NCBI RefSeq assembly: GCF_001612555.1
Contig: NZ_CP015110.1
Location: 2,232,001 to 2,296,000, forward strand
Length of the DNA stretch: 64,000 nt
Source: Acinetobacter sp. TGL-Y2
GTDB taxonomy: Bacteria > Pseudomonadota > Gammaproteobacteria > Pseudomonadales > Moraxellaceae
Direction of reading: 5' to 3'
In this document: one piece after another, positions 1 through 8,776 of the stretch
Layout: each line of letters starts with the position of its first letter
Position numbering within the stretch: position 1 is the first letter of the stretch
Made by a program: the position numbers and the translations under genes
The notes under the pieces: model-generated
What the model was told of the DNA's origin: nothing
Seen by the model: only the letters and a program-made list of their open reading frames with translations
Databases searched by the model: none

Positions 1-1
1 A

Positions 2-73
2 ATTGCAACACATAATTCTGAGGGTATAACTTGGTTTATTGAGGTAGATCGCTCACAATACTCACACTATTGA
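2..73 (+). CDS. C-terminal end of an unidentified protein (partial)
   Basis: Of the three forward frames only this one is open from the left edge; it ends at TGA after about 23 residues (…WFIEVDRSQYSHY). It stops 15 bases before the ABC ATPase gene, in the same direction. It is probably the 3' end of a gene that begins outside the window. The fragment is too short to assign a family, and it could be chance. Confidence 0.35.
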   Translation: MATHNSEGITWFIEVDRSQYSHY

Positions 74-88
74 TAAACTGAGAACTCT

Positions 89-1024
89 ATGACTGAAGCA
101 TTGACGTTAAGGGAACTATCTAAAACATATCGAAATGGTTTTCAAGCGCTTAAAGGAATCGATTTAAGTGTGCCTGAAGGTGAGTTTTATGCGTTATTAG
201 GACCTAATGGTGCAGGTAAATCTACAACGATCAGTATTATCAGTTCACTCACAAAAAAGACATCAGGTTCAGTTGAAATTTTTGGACATAATCTGGACAC
301 CCACCCTTCGCTTGCTAAACAGTGTTTAGGTGTGGTTCCCCAAGAATTTAACTTTGGTCATTTTGAAAAAACTTTTGATATTTTGGTCACCCAAGCGGGT
401 TATTACGGCATTCCCCAAAAGCTGGCTGAAGAACGTGCAGAAGAGTATTTAGAAAAATTGGGTTTATGGGATAAACGCGGTGTTCAAGCACGTATGCTGT
501 CAGGCGGTATGAAACGCCGTTTAATGATTGCACGTGCCATGATGCATCGACCAAAGCTTCTCATTTTAGATGAACCGACAGCAGGCGTAGATATCGAGTT
601 GCGCCGCTCCATGTGGGAATTTCTCACTGAAATGAACAATAACGGCACATCTATTATTTTGACCACGCATTATTTAGAAGAAGCTGAAATGCTGTGCCGC
701 CGCATTGCGATTATTGACCGTGGTGTGATTAAAGAAGACACCACCATGAAGTCCTTCCTGAATCAGCTCAATGAAGAGTCTTTTATTTTAGACTTAGCCA
801 ATCCTATTCAACCCATTGAACTGGATATTATTGGGGTGAAATTTAAACTCATTGACGCTGTAACTTTAGAAGTCACTTTAGATAAAGCCCTCAGTCTCAA
901 TGATCTATTCCAGCTCTTAGAAGCGCAAGGCATTACTGTCCTTAGTATGCGTAACAAATCAAATCGTCTTGAAGAACTATTTGTGAAAATGGTTGAAAAA
1001 AATCTTGAGGAAGCAGTGCAATGA
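89..1024 (+). CDS. ABC transporter ATP-binding protein (YadG-like, ABC-2 exporter)
   Basis: This is the ATPase of an ABC-2 type exporter (311 aa) and would power the permease encoded next. Seen: Walker A GPNGAGKST at residues 38-46, a Q-loop glutamine near 85, the signature LSGGM at 137-141, Walker B LLILDEPTAG from about 157, and an H-loop TTHYLEEAE near 190. The C-terminal 80 residues lie outside the nucleotide-binding core, as in DrrA/YadG-type subunits. The stop overlaps the permease start (ATGA), so the two are co-translated. The substrate cannot be told from sequence; YadGH homologues in other bacteria are also uncharacterised. Confidence 0.9.
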   Translation: MTEALTLRELSKTYRNGFQALKGIDLSVPEGEFYALLGPNGAGKSTTISIISSLTKKTSGSVEIFGHNLDTHPSLAKQCLGVVPQEFNFGHFEKTFDILVTQAGYYGIPQKLAEERAEEYLEKLGLWDKRGVQARMLSGGMKRRLMIARAMMHRPKLLILDEPTAGVDIELRRSMWEFLTEMNNNGTSIILTTHYLEEAEMLCRRIAIIDRGVIKEDTTMKSFLNQLNEESFILDLANPIQPIELDIIGVKFKLIDAVTLEVTLDKALSLNDLFQLLEAQGITVLSMRNKSNRLEELFVKMVEKNLEEAVQ

Positions 1025-1794
1025 ATTTCACCCAATTGAGAGTTGCCCTGTTTACCTTAGTGCGTAAAGAAATTCGCCGATTTATGCGTATTTGGCCACA
1101 AACCTTACTTCCACCTGCCATCACCATGAGTTTGTACTTTGTTATTTTTGGCAATTTGGTCGGTTCACGCATTGGTGAAATGGGCGGATTTAGCTATATG
1201 CAATTTATTGTGCCTGGCTTAATCATGATGGCCATTATTACCAACAGCTATTCCAACGTCTCTTCAAGTTTTTTTAGTGCTAAATTTCAAAAAAGCATTG
1301 AGGAGCTGATTATGAGTCCCGTTCCGCTGCATTTAATCTTGTGGGGCTATGTGATTGGTGGTGTCTGCCGTGGTGTTCTGGTGGGTTTGATTGTCACCCT
1401 AATGAGCTTCTTCTTCACCGATCTTGCCATTCATAATATTTTTGTGACGATCTATACAGTTGTGATTACAGCGCTGCTATTCTCTCTGGGCGGTTTAATC
1501 AATGCCGTTTATGCCAAATCATTCGATGATATTTCAATTATTCCGACCTTTGTACTGACACCACTCACCTATTTGGGCGGTGTGTTTTATGCGATTAGTG
1601 CCTTAAGCCCGTTTTGGCAAAATTTATCTCTGATTAATCCGATCGTGTATATGGTCAATGCGTTCCGATATGGCATTTTGGGTCATAGCGACGTCAATGT
1701 TTCAATCTCTTTAATTTTTATTACGTTGTGCTGTGGTGCTTTATACGCCATTGCATATTATTTACTTTCTCGTGGTTCAGGAATGCGTGAGTAA
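1021..1794 (+). CDS. ABC-2 type transporter permease (YadH-like)
   Basis: This is the membrane subunit of the exporter (257 aa). It has about six hydrophobic segments typical of the ABC-2 permease family, including a conserved-looking loop with LTYLGGVFYAI and NPIVYMVNAFRYG near residues 180-220, the usual signature region of this family. The start overlaps the ATPase stop by 4 bases and its own stop overlaps queF by one base, so the three form a tight operon. The exported compound is unknown; the link to queF may be only positional. Confidence 0.88.
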   Translation: MNFTQLRVALFTLVRKEIRRFMRIWPQTLLPPAITMSLYFVIFGNLVGSRIGEMGGFSYMQFIVPGLIMMAIITNSYSNVSSSFFSAKFQKSIEELIMSPVPLHLILWGYVIGGVCRGVLVGLIVTLMSFFFTDLAIHNIFVTIYTVVITALLFSLGGLINAVYAKSFDDISIIPTFVLTPLTYLGGVFYAISALSPFWQNLSLINPIVYMVNAFRYGILGHSDVNVSISLIFITLCCGALYAIAYYLLSRGSGMRE

Positions 1795-2606
1795 TGAGTG
1801 TAGAACAATCTTTATTAGGCAAAGACACCAATTATCCTACAGAATATCAACCTGATATTCTGTTCCCTATTTCGCGTGCGTCTGCGCGTGAAAATTATGC
1901 GCATCTTAAGGGAATTCAACAGGGCAAAGATTGGTGGCATGTTTTTGAAATTTCGTGGTTAAACCTCAAAGGGATTCCACAAGTGGCCATTGGGCGTATT
2001 GCACTACCTGCAACCTCTCCCAACTTAATTGAGTCGAAATCACTCAAGCTATACTTTAATAGCATGAACTTCACTCAATTTGAGTCAAAACAAGCCTTTA
2101 TAGCCACTGTTGAAAAAGACTTATCCAAAGCCGCTGAAGCCGAAGTTAAACTGCAGCTTTTAGATGCAGATGATCTTCAGGTGAGTCAACCGCAAGGACT
2201 GTGCATTGATGATTTAGAGCCAGAGCGTTTGGAAAATCATCCCGATGCATCTCTACTCGCACTTGATACAAGCAGTGATGATGTTGAAATTGAGCTGTAT
2301 TCGCACTTATTACGCAGCAATTGCCCAGTTACCGGTCAACCCGATTGGGGGACGGTATTTATACGATATAAAGGCAAAAAACCTTGTTATCGTTCTATTT
2401 TAGCTTATATTATTTCTTACCGTCAGCATAACGGCTTCCATGAACAATGCGTCGAGCAAATGTATGCCGACCTTTGGGAAACGTTCAAACCAGAAAAGCT
2501 GATGGTATATGCGACTTATACACGGCGTGGCGGTTTAGACATTAACCCTTGTCGTGTATCGGACTTTGCATGGATGCCAAGCCCAATTCGATTGGCGCGA
2601 CAATAA
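1794..2606 (+). CDS. queF: NADPH-dependent 7-cyano-7-deazaguanine reductase QueF
   Basis: QueF reduces the nitrile preQ0 to the amine preQ1 in queuosine tRNA modification. At 270 aa this is the long, two-half tunnelling-fold form seen in E. coli. Seen: the family motif ESKSLKLY at residues 80-87, the nucleophilic cysteine of SNCPVTGQPDWG at 177 with the acid-base aspartate at 184, and the end of the second half with GGLDINPCR. The start ATG overlaps the stop of the upstream permease (TAATG). No other queuosine gene is in the window. Confidence 0.95.
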   Translation: MSVEQSLLGKDTNYPTEYQPDILFPISRASARENYAHLKGIQQGKDWWHVFEISWLNLKGIPQVAIGRIALPATSPNLIESKSLKLYFNSMNFTQFESKQAFIATVEKDLSKAAEAEVKLQLLDADDLQVSQPQGLCIDDLEPERLENHPDASLLALDTSSDDVEIELYSHLLRSNCPVTGQPDWGTVFIRYKGKKPCYRSILAYIISYRQHNGFHEQCVEQMYADLWETFKPEKLMVYATYTRRGGLDINPCRVSDFAWMPSPIRLARQ

Positions 2607-2632
2607 AATGAATAAATATTGAGGTTTTAACG

Positions 2633-3286
2633 ATGTCCTATTTTGGTTTTGTTCCATCTGCTGAGCTACTGAAAAGCATTCAGACTGGAATTGAGAAAAA
2701 AAATTCCAACGAACCACTGTATCCTTTACGTGATCAAACAGCACTCATGATTAATGATGAGATTATTAATGCCATTTTAGTTGAACTCGTTCGCCGTTTC
2801 CCCGTAAGCGAAAAACGTGTGACTGCTGAAAAATTAGCAGGCTATATCAAATCAACAGTCGCTGTATTATTGAAACAATTGTTGGGTAAATCGTCGAATG
2901 ATGTGGTGAAACAATCCATCGAATTTTCTGAACAAAGTTTATTTAAAGATCCACAAGGTCAATATCGTGTAGGGGCTTCATTAAAACCTGAACTTGTCAC
3001 CAATCTTAAAAATAGTTTTGCTGAAATTAAGTCAGGCAATGACATTAATCGTGCCGTGCTTTCAGAGCAGTATAAGCAGTTTGCCGAAGCAGCCGTACGT
3101 CATTTTATGAATGATTTTAACAAGACTTTAGATTTAGGCATGATTAAACGTAAAGCCTCAGATTTAGGTTCTTCAGCCGTAATCAAAGCGACTCATATTG
3201 CCATTGATAAGCTCATTCCAAACTTGAGCAAAGAAGAACTTTTAGCTTTGGCCGAATACCACGACACACTGTTTATTCAATCTTGA
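2633..3286 (+). CDS. Hypothetical cytoplasmic helical protein
   Basis: I do not recognise this 217-residue protein. It has no signal peptide, membrane segment or cysteine-rich motif. It reads as mostly alpha-helical, charged and soluble, with lysine/serine-rich helices between residues 60 and 170. It follows queF by 26 bases with an AGG-type ribosome site before ATG and is closed by a strong hairpin terminator, so it is probably the last gene of the exporter-queF operon. Confidence 0.7.
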   Translation: MSYFGFVPSAELLKSIQTGIEKKNSNEPLYPLRDQTALMINDEIINAILVELVRRFPVSEKRVTAEKLAGYIKSTVAVLLKQLLGKSSNDVVKQSIEFSEQSLFKDPQGQYRVGASLKPELVTNLKNSFAEIKSGNDINRAVLSEQYKQFAEAAVRHFMNDFNKTLDLGMIKRKASDLGSSAVIKATHIAIDKLIPNLSKEELLALAEYHDTLFIQS

Positions 3287-3299
3287 AAAATCACTTCAG

Positions 3300-3328
3300 A
3301 AAACCCAGCTTCTGCTGGGTTTTTCTAT
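3300..3328 (+). terminator. Intrinsic terminator after the queF operon
   Basis: Perfect stem AAACCCAGC / GCTGGGTTT with loop TTCT, followed by a T-rich run. It lies 14 bases past the stop of the hypothetical gene and about 95 bases before rodA. Confidence 0.85.
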
Positions 3329-3422
3329 TTAAGCTCAGACATGGCGTGGTTTAAACAATGAGATAATGTTAGCATCACGGCTCATAAGACGATATTCACC
3401 AAAACATTTATAAATCCCACAT

Positions 3423-4565
3423 ATGCCTTCAAATCCGCAATACAAATTTCTACGTCATGCCCCTCGTGATGGCTTAAGCACAGCCGACAAACCTTCTCGT
3501 TGGCATCGTCTTCATATTGATCCGTGGTTATGCATGTTGCTGGTTTTAAATGCACTGCTAGGGCTCACAGCTTTATATAGTGCATCGGCGCAAGATGTGA
3601 TGATGGTTTCCAAGCAAACCATGAGTTTCGGTATTGGTTTCGTGGTAATGATTAGTCTCGCGCAAATTTCCCCAAAAGTTTATCAAACCTTCGCTCCTTA
3701 CTTTTATATATTCGGTATTTTATCCTTACTTGCCGTCATTGCATTTGGTGAAGTTCGTTTAGGTGCGCAACGTTGGATTGATATTCCAGGTTTTGGGAGC
3801 GTACAACCCAGTGAATTTATGAAAATAGGCATGCCCTTAATGATTGCATGGTTTTTATCCCGCAATCCTCTTCCGCCAAGTTTCAAAAATGTAATTATTT
3901 CGCTGGTTTTGATTGGCTTACCCTTCTTATTAATTGCAGAACAACCTGATTTAGGCACATCTTTACTTATTCTTGCCAGTGGCTTGTTTGTCCTCTTTCT
4001 AAGTGGTCTAACTTGGAAAATGATTTTAGCTGCGGTAGCAGCTGCTGGGATCATTGTTCCAGTTGCTTGGGAATTTTTATTACACAATTATCAAAGACAA
4101 CGTGTGCTCACTTTATTTAATCCAGAAGCAGATTCTTTAGGGACAGGTTGGAATATTATTCAATCGAAAACAGCCATTGGTTCTGGCGGTTTTATAGGAA
4201 AAGGTTTTCTAGAAGGCACGCAAACACATTTACATTTTTTACCTGAAGGTCATACTGATTTTATTATTGCCGCATATTCAGAAGAATTTGGCTTAATGGG
4301 CGTAGCTTTTCTATTTGCGCTTTATTTCCTGATCATTATGAGAATTTTATCTATTTCTCTAAATTGCTTTCATAATTATGGTCGTCTGGTTGCAGGCAGC
4401 CTAGCGTTATCATTTTTTGTTTATGTATTTGTAAATGCAGGCATGGTCAGTGGTATTTTACCTGTAGTCGGTGTGCCATTACCATTTATGAGCTATGGCG
4501 GTACAGCAATTATTACATTAATGGCCACTTTTGGCATCGTGATGTCTATTCATACTCATCGATAA
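3423..4565 (+). CDS. rodA: Rod shape-determining peptidoglycan polymerase RodA
   Basis: RodA is the SEDS-family glycosyltransferase that polymerises glycan strands from lipid II during cell elongation, partnered by PBP2. This 380-residue protein has about ten hydrophobic segments. It carries the SEDS landmarks: the GLTALYSAS region in the first segment, FGSVQPSEFMKIGMP, EQPDLGTSLL, LPEGHTDFIIAA with the conserved aspartate, and the C-terminal PLPFMSYGGTAII. FtsW has the same fold, but the short N-terminus and the mltB/rlpA context favour RodA. It starts a cell-wall cluster. Confidence 0.93.
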   Translation: MPSNPQYKFLRHAPRDGLSTADKPSRWHRLHIDPWLCMLLVLNALLGLTALYSASAQDVMMVSKQTMSFGIGFVVMISLAQISPKVYQTFAPYFYIFGILSLLAVIAFGEVRLGAQRWIDIPGFGSVQPSEFMKIGMPLMIAWFLSRNPLPPSFKNVIISLVLIGLPFLLIAEQPDLGTSLLILASGLFVLFLSGLTWKMILAAVAAAGIIVPVAWEFLLHNYQRQRVLTLFNPEADSLGTGWNIIQSKTAIGSGGFIGKGFLEGTQTHLHFLPEGHTDFIIAAYSEEFGLMGVAFLFALYFLIIMRILSISLNCFHNYGRLVAGSLALSFFVYVFVNAGMVSGILPVVGVPLPFMSYGGTAIITLMATFGIVMSIHTHR

Positions 4566-4587
4566 TAATTTTCGGAAAATTTTTGAT

Positions 4588-5589
4588 ATGTTAAATACTC
4601 TTATATCTCACAAATTTAGGCGTTTATCTCTGGTTTTGGCGACATTTACCGTCACCAGTTTTTGTCAAGCAAATGATTTTTATAGTCACCCGAGCTACAA
4701 CAATTTTAAAAATAAGACCATGCAAACGTATGGCTTAAGTGCTGAGCAAGTCGATTGGGCAATGAATGGTTCAAAGAACCTCCCAAACATTATCAACATT
4801 ATGAATCGTCCAGGTGAAAGTAAGCCTTGGTATGACTATAAAACCAATTTCTTGGCAGAAGGTACAATTCAGCGCGGCGTGCGATTTAAAAATCAATATG
4901 CAGATACATTAAATCGTGCTGAACAACAGTTTGGCGTTCCACAAGCCATTATCTTGGGTATTTTGGGTGTGGAAACGGGCTTTGGTGCAAATAAAGGTAA
5001 TTTTGTCACTCGTGATGCGTTAGCCACACTGGGTTTTGGCTATGAGCGTCGTGCGCAATATTTTCAAGATGAGCTCAGCGCATTAATCGCATGGTCATAT
5101 AAAGATGGTATCCCCACCAATTCAGTCGTGGGATCATATGCAGGCGCAGTGGGTTATCCGCAATTTATGCCGAGCAATATTCCAAAATTTGGCGTCGACT
5201 ACGATGGCAATGGTCATATTGACCTGAGAAATTCTGCGGTTGATGCGATTGGTTCAATTGCAAACTATCTTGCACAACATGGTTGGCAACGCAACCAACC
5301 GATTGCATTTTCAGCACGATATAGTGGTCAAAATCCAGATTCAATTATCGCCAAAGACTTAACTCAACCGACGCCCTTTGGCGCGATTCGAAGCCAAGGC
5401 GTTAGTCCTATGAATCCTATCGTTAAAATTGACGATTTAGACATGGTGAATGTCATTCAACTACAGGAAAACTATGGCTCGATTTATTACATTACTTATC
5501 CAAATTTCCAAGTGATTACCACCTATAACAAAAGCCGAATGTATGCCACTGCACTTTGGCTTTTGGGCACAGAAATCGCCAGTCGCTAA
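4588..5589 (+). CDS. mltB: Lytic murein transglycosylase B (SLT_2 family)
   Basis: A periplasmic peptidoglycan-cleaving lytic transglycosylase (333 aa), giving 1,6-anhydro-muropeptides. Seen: an N-terminal hydrophobic export signal (residues about 12-28) without a good lipobox, the catalytic glutamate at 129 in ILGILGVETGFGANKG, and the family's YAGAVGYPQFMPSN and DYDGNGHIDL blocks. It lies 22 bases after rodA on the same strand, so elongation synthase and wall-remodelling enzyme are co-expressed. Unlike E. coli MltB it seems not to be lipidated. Confidence 0.92.
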   Translation: MLNTLISHKFRRLSLVLATFTVTSFCQANDFYSHPSYNNFKNKTMQTYGLSAEQVDWAMNGSKNLPNIINIMNRPGESKPWYDYKTNFLAEGTIQRGVRFKNQYADTLNRAEQQFGVPQAIILGILGVETGFGANKGNFVTRDALATLGFGYERRAQYFQDELSALIAWSYKDGIPTNSVVGSYAGAVGYPQFMPSNIPKFGVDYDGNGHIDLRNSAVDAIGSIANYLAQHGWQRNQPIAFSARYSGQNPDSIIAKDLTQPTPFGAIRSQGVSPMNPIVKIDDLDMVNVIQLQENYGSIYYITYPNFQVITTYNKSRMYATALWLLGTEIASR

Positions 5590-5873
5590 GACTGGTTTTC
5601 CAACCAAAATAATAAGTCAAGATTTTTTTAACCTCAAATGATCAATATATCAGCATTTATCATAAATTGTTACAATTTTGATTATTTAACAATCAATTAT
5701 TGTGATAATTTGTGGTTTTTGTAACTGAACTTCAAATAGTACTAGACACTTTTGTATCACCATGAATATTATCTCCTACCGTTAAATGCAGTTGCACAAG
5801 TGAATTACAGACCTCGAAGGTTAATTTTCAGCAACTTAGAAAGTTATATATTGAGGTTATCAGGAGTTAAACG

Positions 5874-6485
5874 ATGCACGCTTCACTTAAATTATTATCC
5901 GTTTTAACCATAGGTCTGAGTTTAACTCAAGCCCATGCAGAACTTGTTCAGTCATCATATTTAAATAATGATGCAGAAAATTCGAGTTTGGCGTCGCGTG
6001 TCATCAGTAAAGATGCAACTAGCTTCAACGCTCACTTTTCAAATTTAAACAGTTTAGCAATTACTGAACGTTCAGGTGACAAAATTCGCCGTGAAACGAT
6101 TGCTGCAAAAATACAAGTTCCTGTAGAAGAACCTTCAGTCATTGATAAATTAAACAATGTTGCTTCAAACACTGTTCGTCGTTTCAGCCAAACTGGCGTA
6201 GCTTCTTGGTATGGTCGTCAATTCCACGGTCGCAAAACTGCAAGCGGCGAAACTTTTGATATGAATGCATTGACTGCTGCACATCGTAGCCTTCCACTGA
6301 ACTGCTTTATCCGTGTGACCAACAAAACTAATGGTAAAAGTGTTGTGGTGAAAGTCAACGATCGTGGTCCATTCCATGGCAATCGCGTGGTTGATTTATC
6401 TTATGGTGCTGCGAAAAGCTTAGGTATTACCAATGCGGGCACAGCGCGTGTCAGTATTGAACGAGTTGACGGACCAAACTCTTAA
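5874..6485 (+). CDS. rlpA: RlpA-like septal lytic transglycosylase, double-psi beta-barrel only
   Basis: An exported protein of 203 residues. The signal peptide ends at about QAHA|E, with no lipobox cysteine. The C-terminal half, from about residue 105, is a double-psi beta-barrel with ASWYGRQFHGRKTASGE, AAHRSLP and VNDRGPFHGNRVVDLS, as in RlpA, which cleaves denuded glycans at septa. The C-terminal SPOR domain of E. coli and Pseudomonas RlpA is missing, so septal targeting must differ. It lies 284 bases past mltB in an AT-rich gap and probably has its own promoter. A strong terminator follows. Confidence 0.85.
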   Translation: MHASLKLLSVLTIGLSLTQAHAELVQSSYLNNDAENSSLASRVISKDATSFNAHFSNLNSLAITERSGDKIRRETIAAKIQVPVEEPSVIDKLNNVASNTVRRFSQTGVASWYGRQFHGRKTASGETFDMNALTAAHRSLPLNCFIRVTNKTNGKSVVVKVNDRGPFHGNRVVDLSYGAAKSLGITNAGTARVSIERVDGPNS

Positions 6486-6509
6486 TCGTTGTGCAACCAT
6501 ATTTAACGT

Positions 6510-6537
6510 AAAAGCCGCTTTATCAAGCGGCTTTTTA
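6510..6537 (+). terminator. Terminator after the RlpA-like gene
   Basis: Stem AAAAGCCGCTT / AAGCGGCTTTT with loop TATC and a following T run, 25 bases past the stop. Confidence 0.85.
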
Positions 6538-6678
6538 TATGCCTAATCTTTTATCTCAGTTTATCTTTGTTTTATTTCTACTTTGGTCAACATAATACTC
6601 ATCCAATAGCTTTGACCTCCGCTCTAATGTCGTTTATATTCTCTACTATAAATCAAAAAAATGACACAGGATGTTCTC

Positions 6679-7134
6679 ATGAAAACAATTTCCGAATGGC
6701 TCGATGAATATAGTGAAAGCCATCAAAATGCCACCAACAAATCCATTCATTGGGTCTGTGTTCCTGCCATCCTTTTTGCCCTAGTTGGCATACTGGCGCA
6801 TTTCAGCGCACTTCTGACTGCATTACTTCTGGTTTTAAGTTTGGTTTTTTACGCACGACTCGATTTAGTGTTGGCCGTGGCAATGTCGGCACTGGTTCTG
6901 ATCATGGCATGGCTGATCTGGATTTTACCTGTAGGTGTAGGCTTCTATATTGGGCTATTTATCGTGGCTTGGATTGGTCAGTTTTACGGACATAAGGTCG
7001 AAGGCAAAAAGCCTTCATTCTTTAAAGACCTTCAGTTCCTCCTGATTGGCCCGCTATGGTGTATGGATGCCTATTTAGCTAAGGTGGTACCAAAATGGAG
7101 ACGACGTCAAAATGGCGCGATTCTGAGCCAATAA
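6679..7134 (+). CDS. Mpo1-like (DUF962/YGL010w) membrane protein
   Basis: A small polytopic membrane protein of about 151 residues with roughly four hydrophobic segments. The N-terminal SEWLDEYSESHQNATNKSIHWVCVP, with its HxxxxN and H residues, and the distal QFYGHKVEGKKPSF are hallmarks of the DUF962 family. In yeast the founding member Mpo1 is a dioxygenase acting on 2-hydroxy fatty acids; activity here is inference. I chose ATG 6679 because AGGA lies 7 bases before it; ATG 6661 has no ribosome site. A bidirectional terminator separates it from the convergent gene. Confidence 0.82.
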   Translation: MKTISEWLDEYSESHQNATNKSIHWVCVPAILFALVGILAHFSALLTALLLVLSLVFYARLDLVLAVAMSALVLIMAWLIWILPVGVGFYIGLFIVAWIGQFYGHKVEGKKPSFFKDLQFLLIGPLWCMDAYLAKVVPKWRRRQNGAILSQ

Positions 7135-7155
7135 TGCATTATTCCATATTTCAAT

Positions 7156-7187
7156 AAAAATAAGACCTATTCATAGGTCTTATTTTT
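7156..7187. terminator. Bidirectional terminator between convergent genes
   Basis: A 15-base perfect inverted repeat (AAAAATAAGACCTAT and its complement) with a 2-base centre. It gives a T run in both directions and overlaps the last codons of the DUF3465 gene. Confidence 0.8.
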
Positions 7188-7676
7188 ATGTTTTAACCAG
7201 CCATCAACATGATTTTTTTGCGGGTCATGATGTGTCCAATGAATCACCCCACCCTGTGCGCTATATTCATATTCACCAAAAAATTCCACTTGATCACCTT
7301 TTTGTAAAACTTCAATGCGTGGTGCAAGATCAATATTATGTGCAACCAGTACGGTCTGCCCAGTGTTTAATTCGAGTATAAACTTTTGGTGTGGTGAGCC
7401 TTCATTGTCATCTCTTAAAACGGCTTTAACTGTTCCCGCTGCATGCACTTGAATATTGCTTTGCTTCTGCTGAAATGCCTGTTCAATTATTTTTACACCC
7501 GCATGAGTATTTTGGCTCAATGTGGTGTGCTGCTCAGGACGTTGCGCTGTGTTTGAATCTATATGTTGTGAATTTTCTGTCGTGTTCGCATGGTGATCCG
7601 TCAAGTCCCAGCCAAAAATTGCAGCCAGTACAACAAGGACGATTCCTAAAATACCCATATTGGCTTTCTTAGCCAT
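7167..7676 (-). CDS. DUF3465-domain protein, membrane-anchored
   Basis: A 169-residue protein with one N-terminal membrane anchor (about residues 7-24), a polar Q/T/N-rich linker, then a C-terminal beta-rich domain from about residue 78 that matches DUF3465 as I know it (QTVLVAHNIDLAPRI, FGEYEY, GGVIHWTHHDP). The domain resembles a small OB-like barrel. The histidines in IHWTHHDP suggest metal or ligand binding, which is inference. It lies downstream of tsf, after that gene's terminator. Function unknown. Confidence 0.75.
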   Translation of the reverse strand: MAKKANMGILGIVLVVLAAIFGWDLTDHHANTTENSQHIDSNTAQRPEQHTTLSQNTHAGVKIIEQAFQQKQSNIQVHAAGTVKAVLRDDNEGSPHQKFILELNTGQTVLVAHNIDLAPRIEVLQKGDQVEFFGEYEYSAQGGVIHWTHHDPQKNHVDGWLKHKNKTYE

Positions 7677-7712
7677 ATATTCACCCTATGGTTGTTTTCT
7701 TATTCCAAGTGT

Positions 7713-7740
7713 AAAAAAAGCCCCAATTGGGGCTTTTTTT
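7713..7740 (-). terminator. Terminator of tsf
   Basis: Stem AAAAAAAGCCCC / GGGGCTTTTTTT with loop AATT, 19 bases beyond the tsf stop. It is symmetrical enough to work on both strands. Confidence 0.9.
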
Positions 7741-7758
7741 ACTGCACATAATTAAAAA

Positions 7759-8634
7759 TTATTGTGCAGCAGCTTGAGCAGCAGCAACTTCTTCAGCGAA
7801 GCTCATTTCTGCTTTCTTCTCAATGCCTTCACCCACTTCGAAGCGAACGAATTCAACAATCGTTGTTGCAGTCGTTTTCAAGATTTCTTCAACTTTCTTG
7901 TCGTTGTCAATCACGTACATTTGACGTGTAAGAACAACTTCGTTCAAGTATTTCTCAACAGAACCAGACACCATTTTTTCAACGATGTTCGCTGGTTTGC
8001 CAGATTCTAAAGCTTTCGCTTCAGCAATTTCTTTCTCTTTAGCAACAAGATCAGCTGGAACTTGTTCAGCAGAAACAGCCACTGGGTTGAATGCAGCAAC
8101 GTGCATTGCAACACCTTTACCCGTTGCAGCATCACCTGCGTAAGAAACCACAACACCAATTTTCAAACCGTGTTTGTAAACAGCAAGGTTATCGCCAGTT
8201 ACAATTTTAGCACGACGAACTTGGATGTTTTCACCGATTTTTTGAACAAGAGCAATACGCGCTTCTTCAACAGTTGAACCATCTTCAAGTTTAAGTTCTG
8301 CAATTTTAGCAGCATCAGTTTCGTTTGCAGCAAGTGCAGCAGCAGCAACTTTGTTTGAGAAACCAGCAAAGTTTTCGTCTTTAGCAACGAAGTCAGTTTG
8401 ACAGTTTACTTCTAAAAGAATTGCAGCGTTGCCTTCTTGAACAATTGTGATCGCGCCATCAGCAGCAATGTTACCTGCTTTTTTAGCAGCTTTTGCTTGA
8501 CCAGATTTACGAAGGTTGTCAATTGCAACTTCAACATCACCATTTGATTCTGTTAATGCTTTTTTGCATTCCATCATCGCAAGACCAGTACGGTCGCGTA
8601 ATTCTTTTACCATGCTTGCAGTAACTACAGTCAT
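7759..8634 (-). CDS. tsf: Translation elongation factor Ts
   Basis: EF-Ts is the nucleotide-exchange factor that reloads EF-Tu with GTP. At 291 residues it has the usual length. Seen: the N-terminal UBA-like domain with LRDRTGLAMMECKKAL, the core motif EVNCQTDFVAKDENF that contacts EF-Tu, and the C-terminal QMYVIDNDKKVEEIL block. A clean AGGAG lies 6 bases before ATG. It follows rpsB with an intrinsic hairpin in the 142-base gap, so some transcripts probably stop between the two. Confidence 0.98.
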   Translation of the reverse strand: MTVVTASMVKELRDRTGLAMMECKKALTESNGDVEVAIDNLRKSGQAKAAKKAGNIAADGAITIVQEGNAAILLEVNCQTDFVAKDENFAGFSNKVAAAALAANETDAAKIAELKLEDGSTVEEARIALVQKIGENIQVRRAKIVTGDNLAVYKHGLKIGVVVSYAGDAATGKGVAMHVAAFNPVAVSAEQVPADLVAKEKEIAEAKALESGKPANIVEKMVSGSVEKYLNEVVLTRQMYVIDNDKKVEEILKTTATTIVEFVRFEVGEGIEKKAEMSFAEEVAAAQAAAQ

Positions 8635-8672
8635 GTCGTTCTCCTAAATTCGGTAGATAAATGTATCTTTTC

Positions 8673-8710
8673 AAAAAAAACGGCCCAAATTAATCCATCT
8701 GGGCCGTTTT
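8673..8710 (-). terminator. Intercistronic terminator/attenuator between rpsB and tsf
   Basis: On the minus strand an 11-base perfect stem AAAACGGCCCA / TGGGCCGTTTT with a 12-base loop is followed by a T run of eight. It lies 67 bases after the rpsB stop and before the tsf start. The strength suggests partial termination that sets the S2:EF-Ts ratio. Confidence 0.85.
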
Positions 8711-8776
8711 GCTTAGTTGATGCCTAATAAGCCACGATTACGTGTCGCAAAGATGACAAACGTGCATCAAGAAGCA

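Noticed and set aside
3704..4087. Antisense reading frame of 127 codons inside rodA
   Set aside because: It is a shadow of rodA's coding bias; no ribosome site and a composition unlike a real protein.
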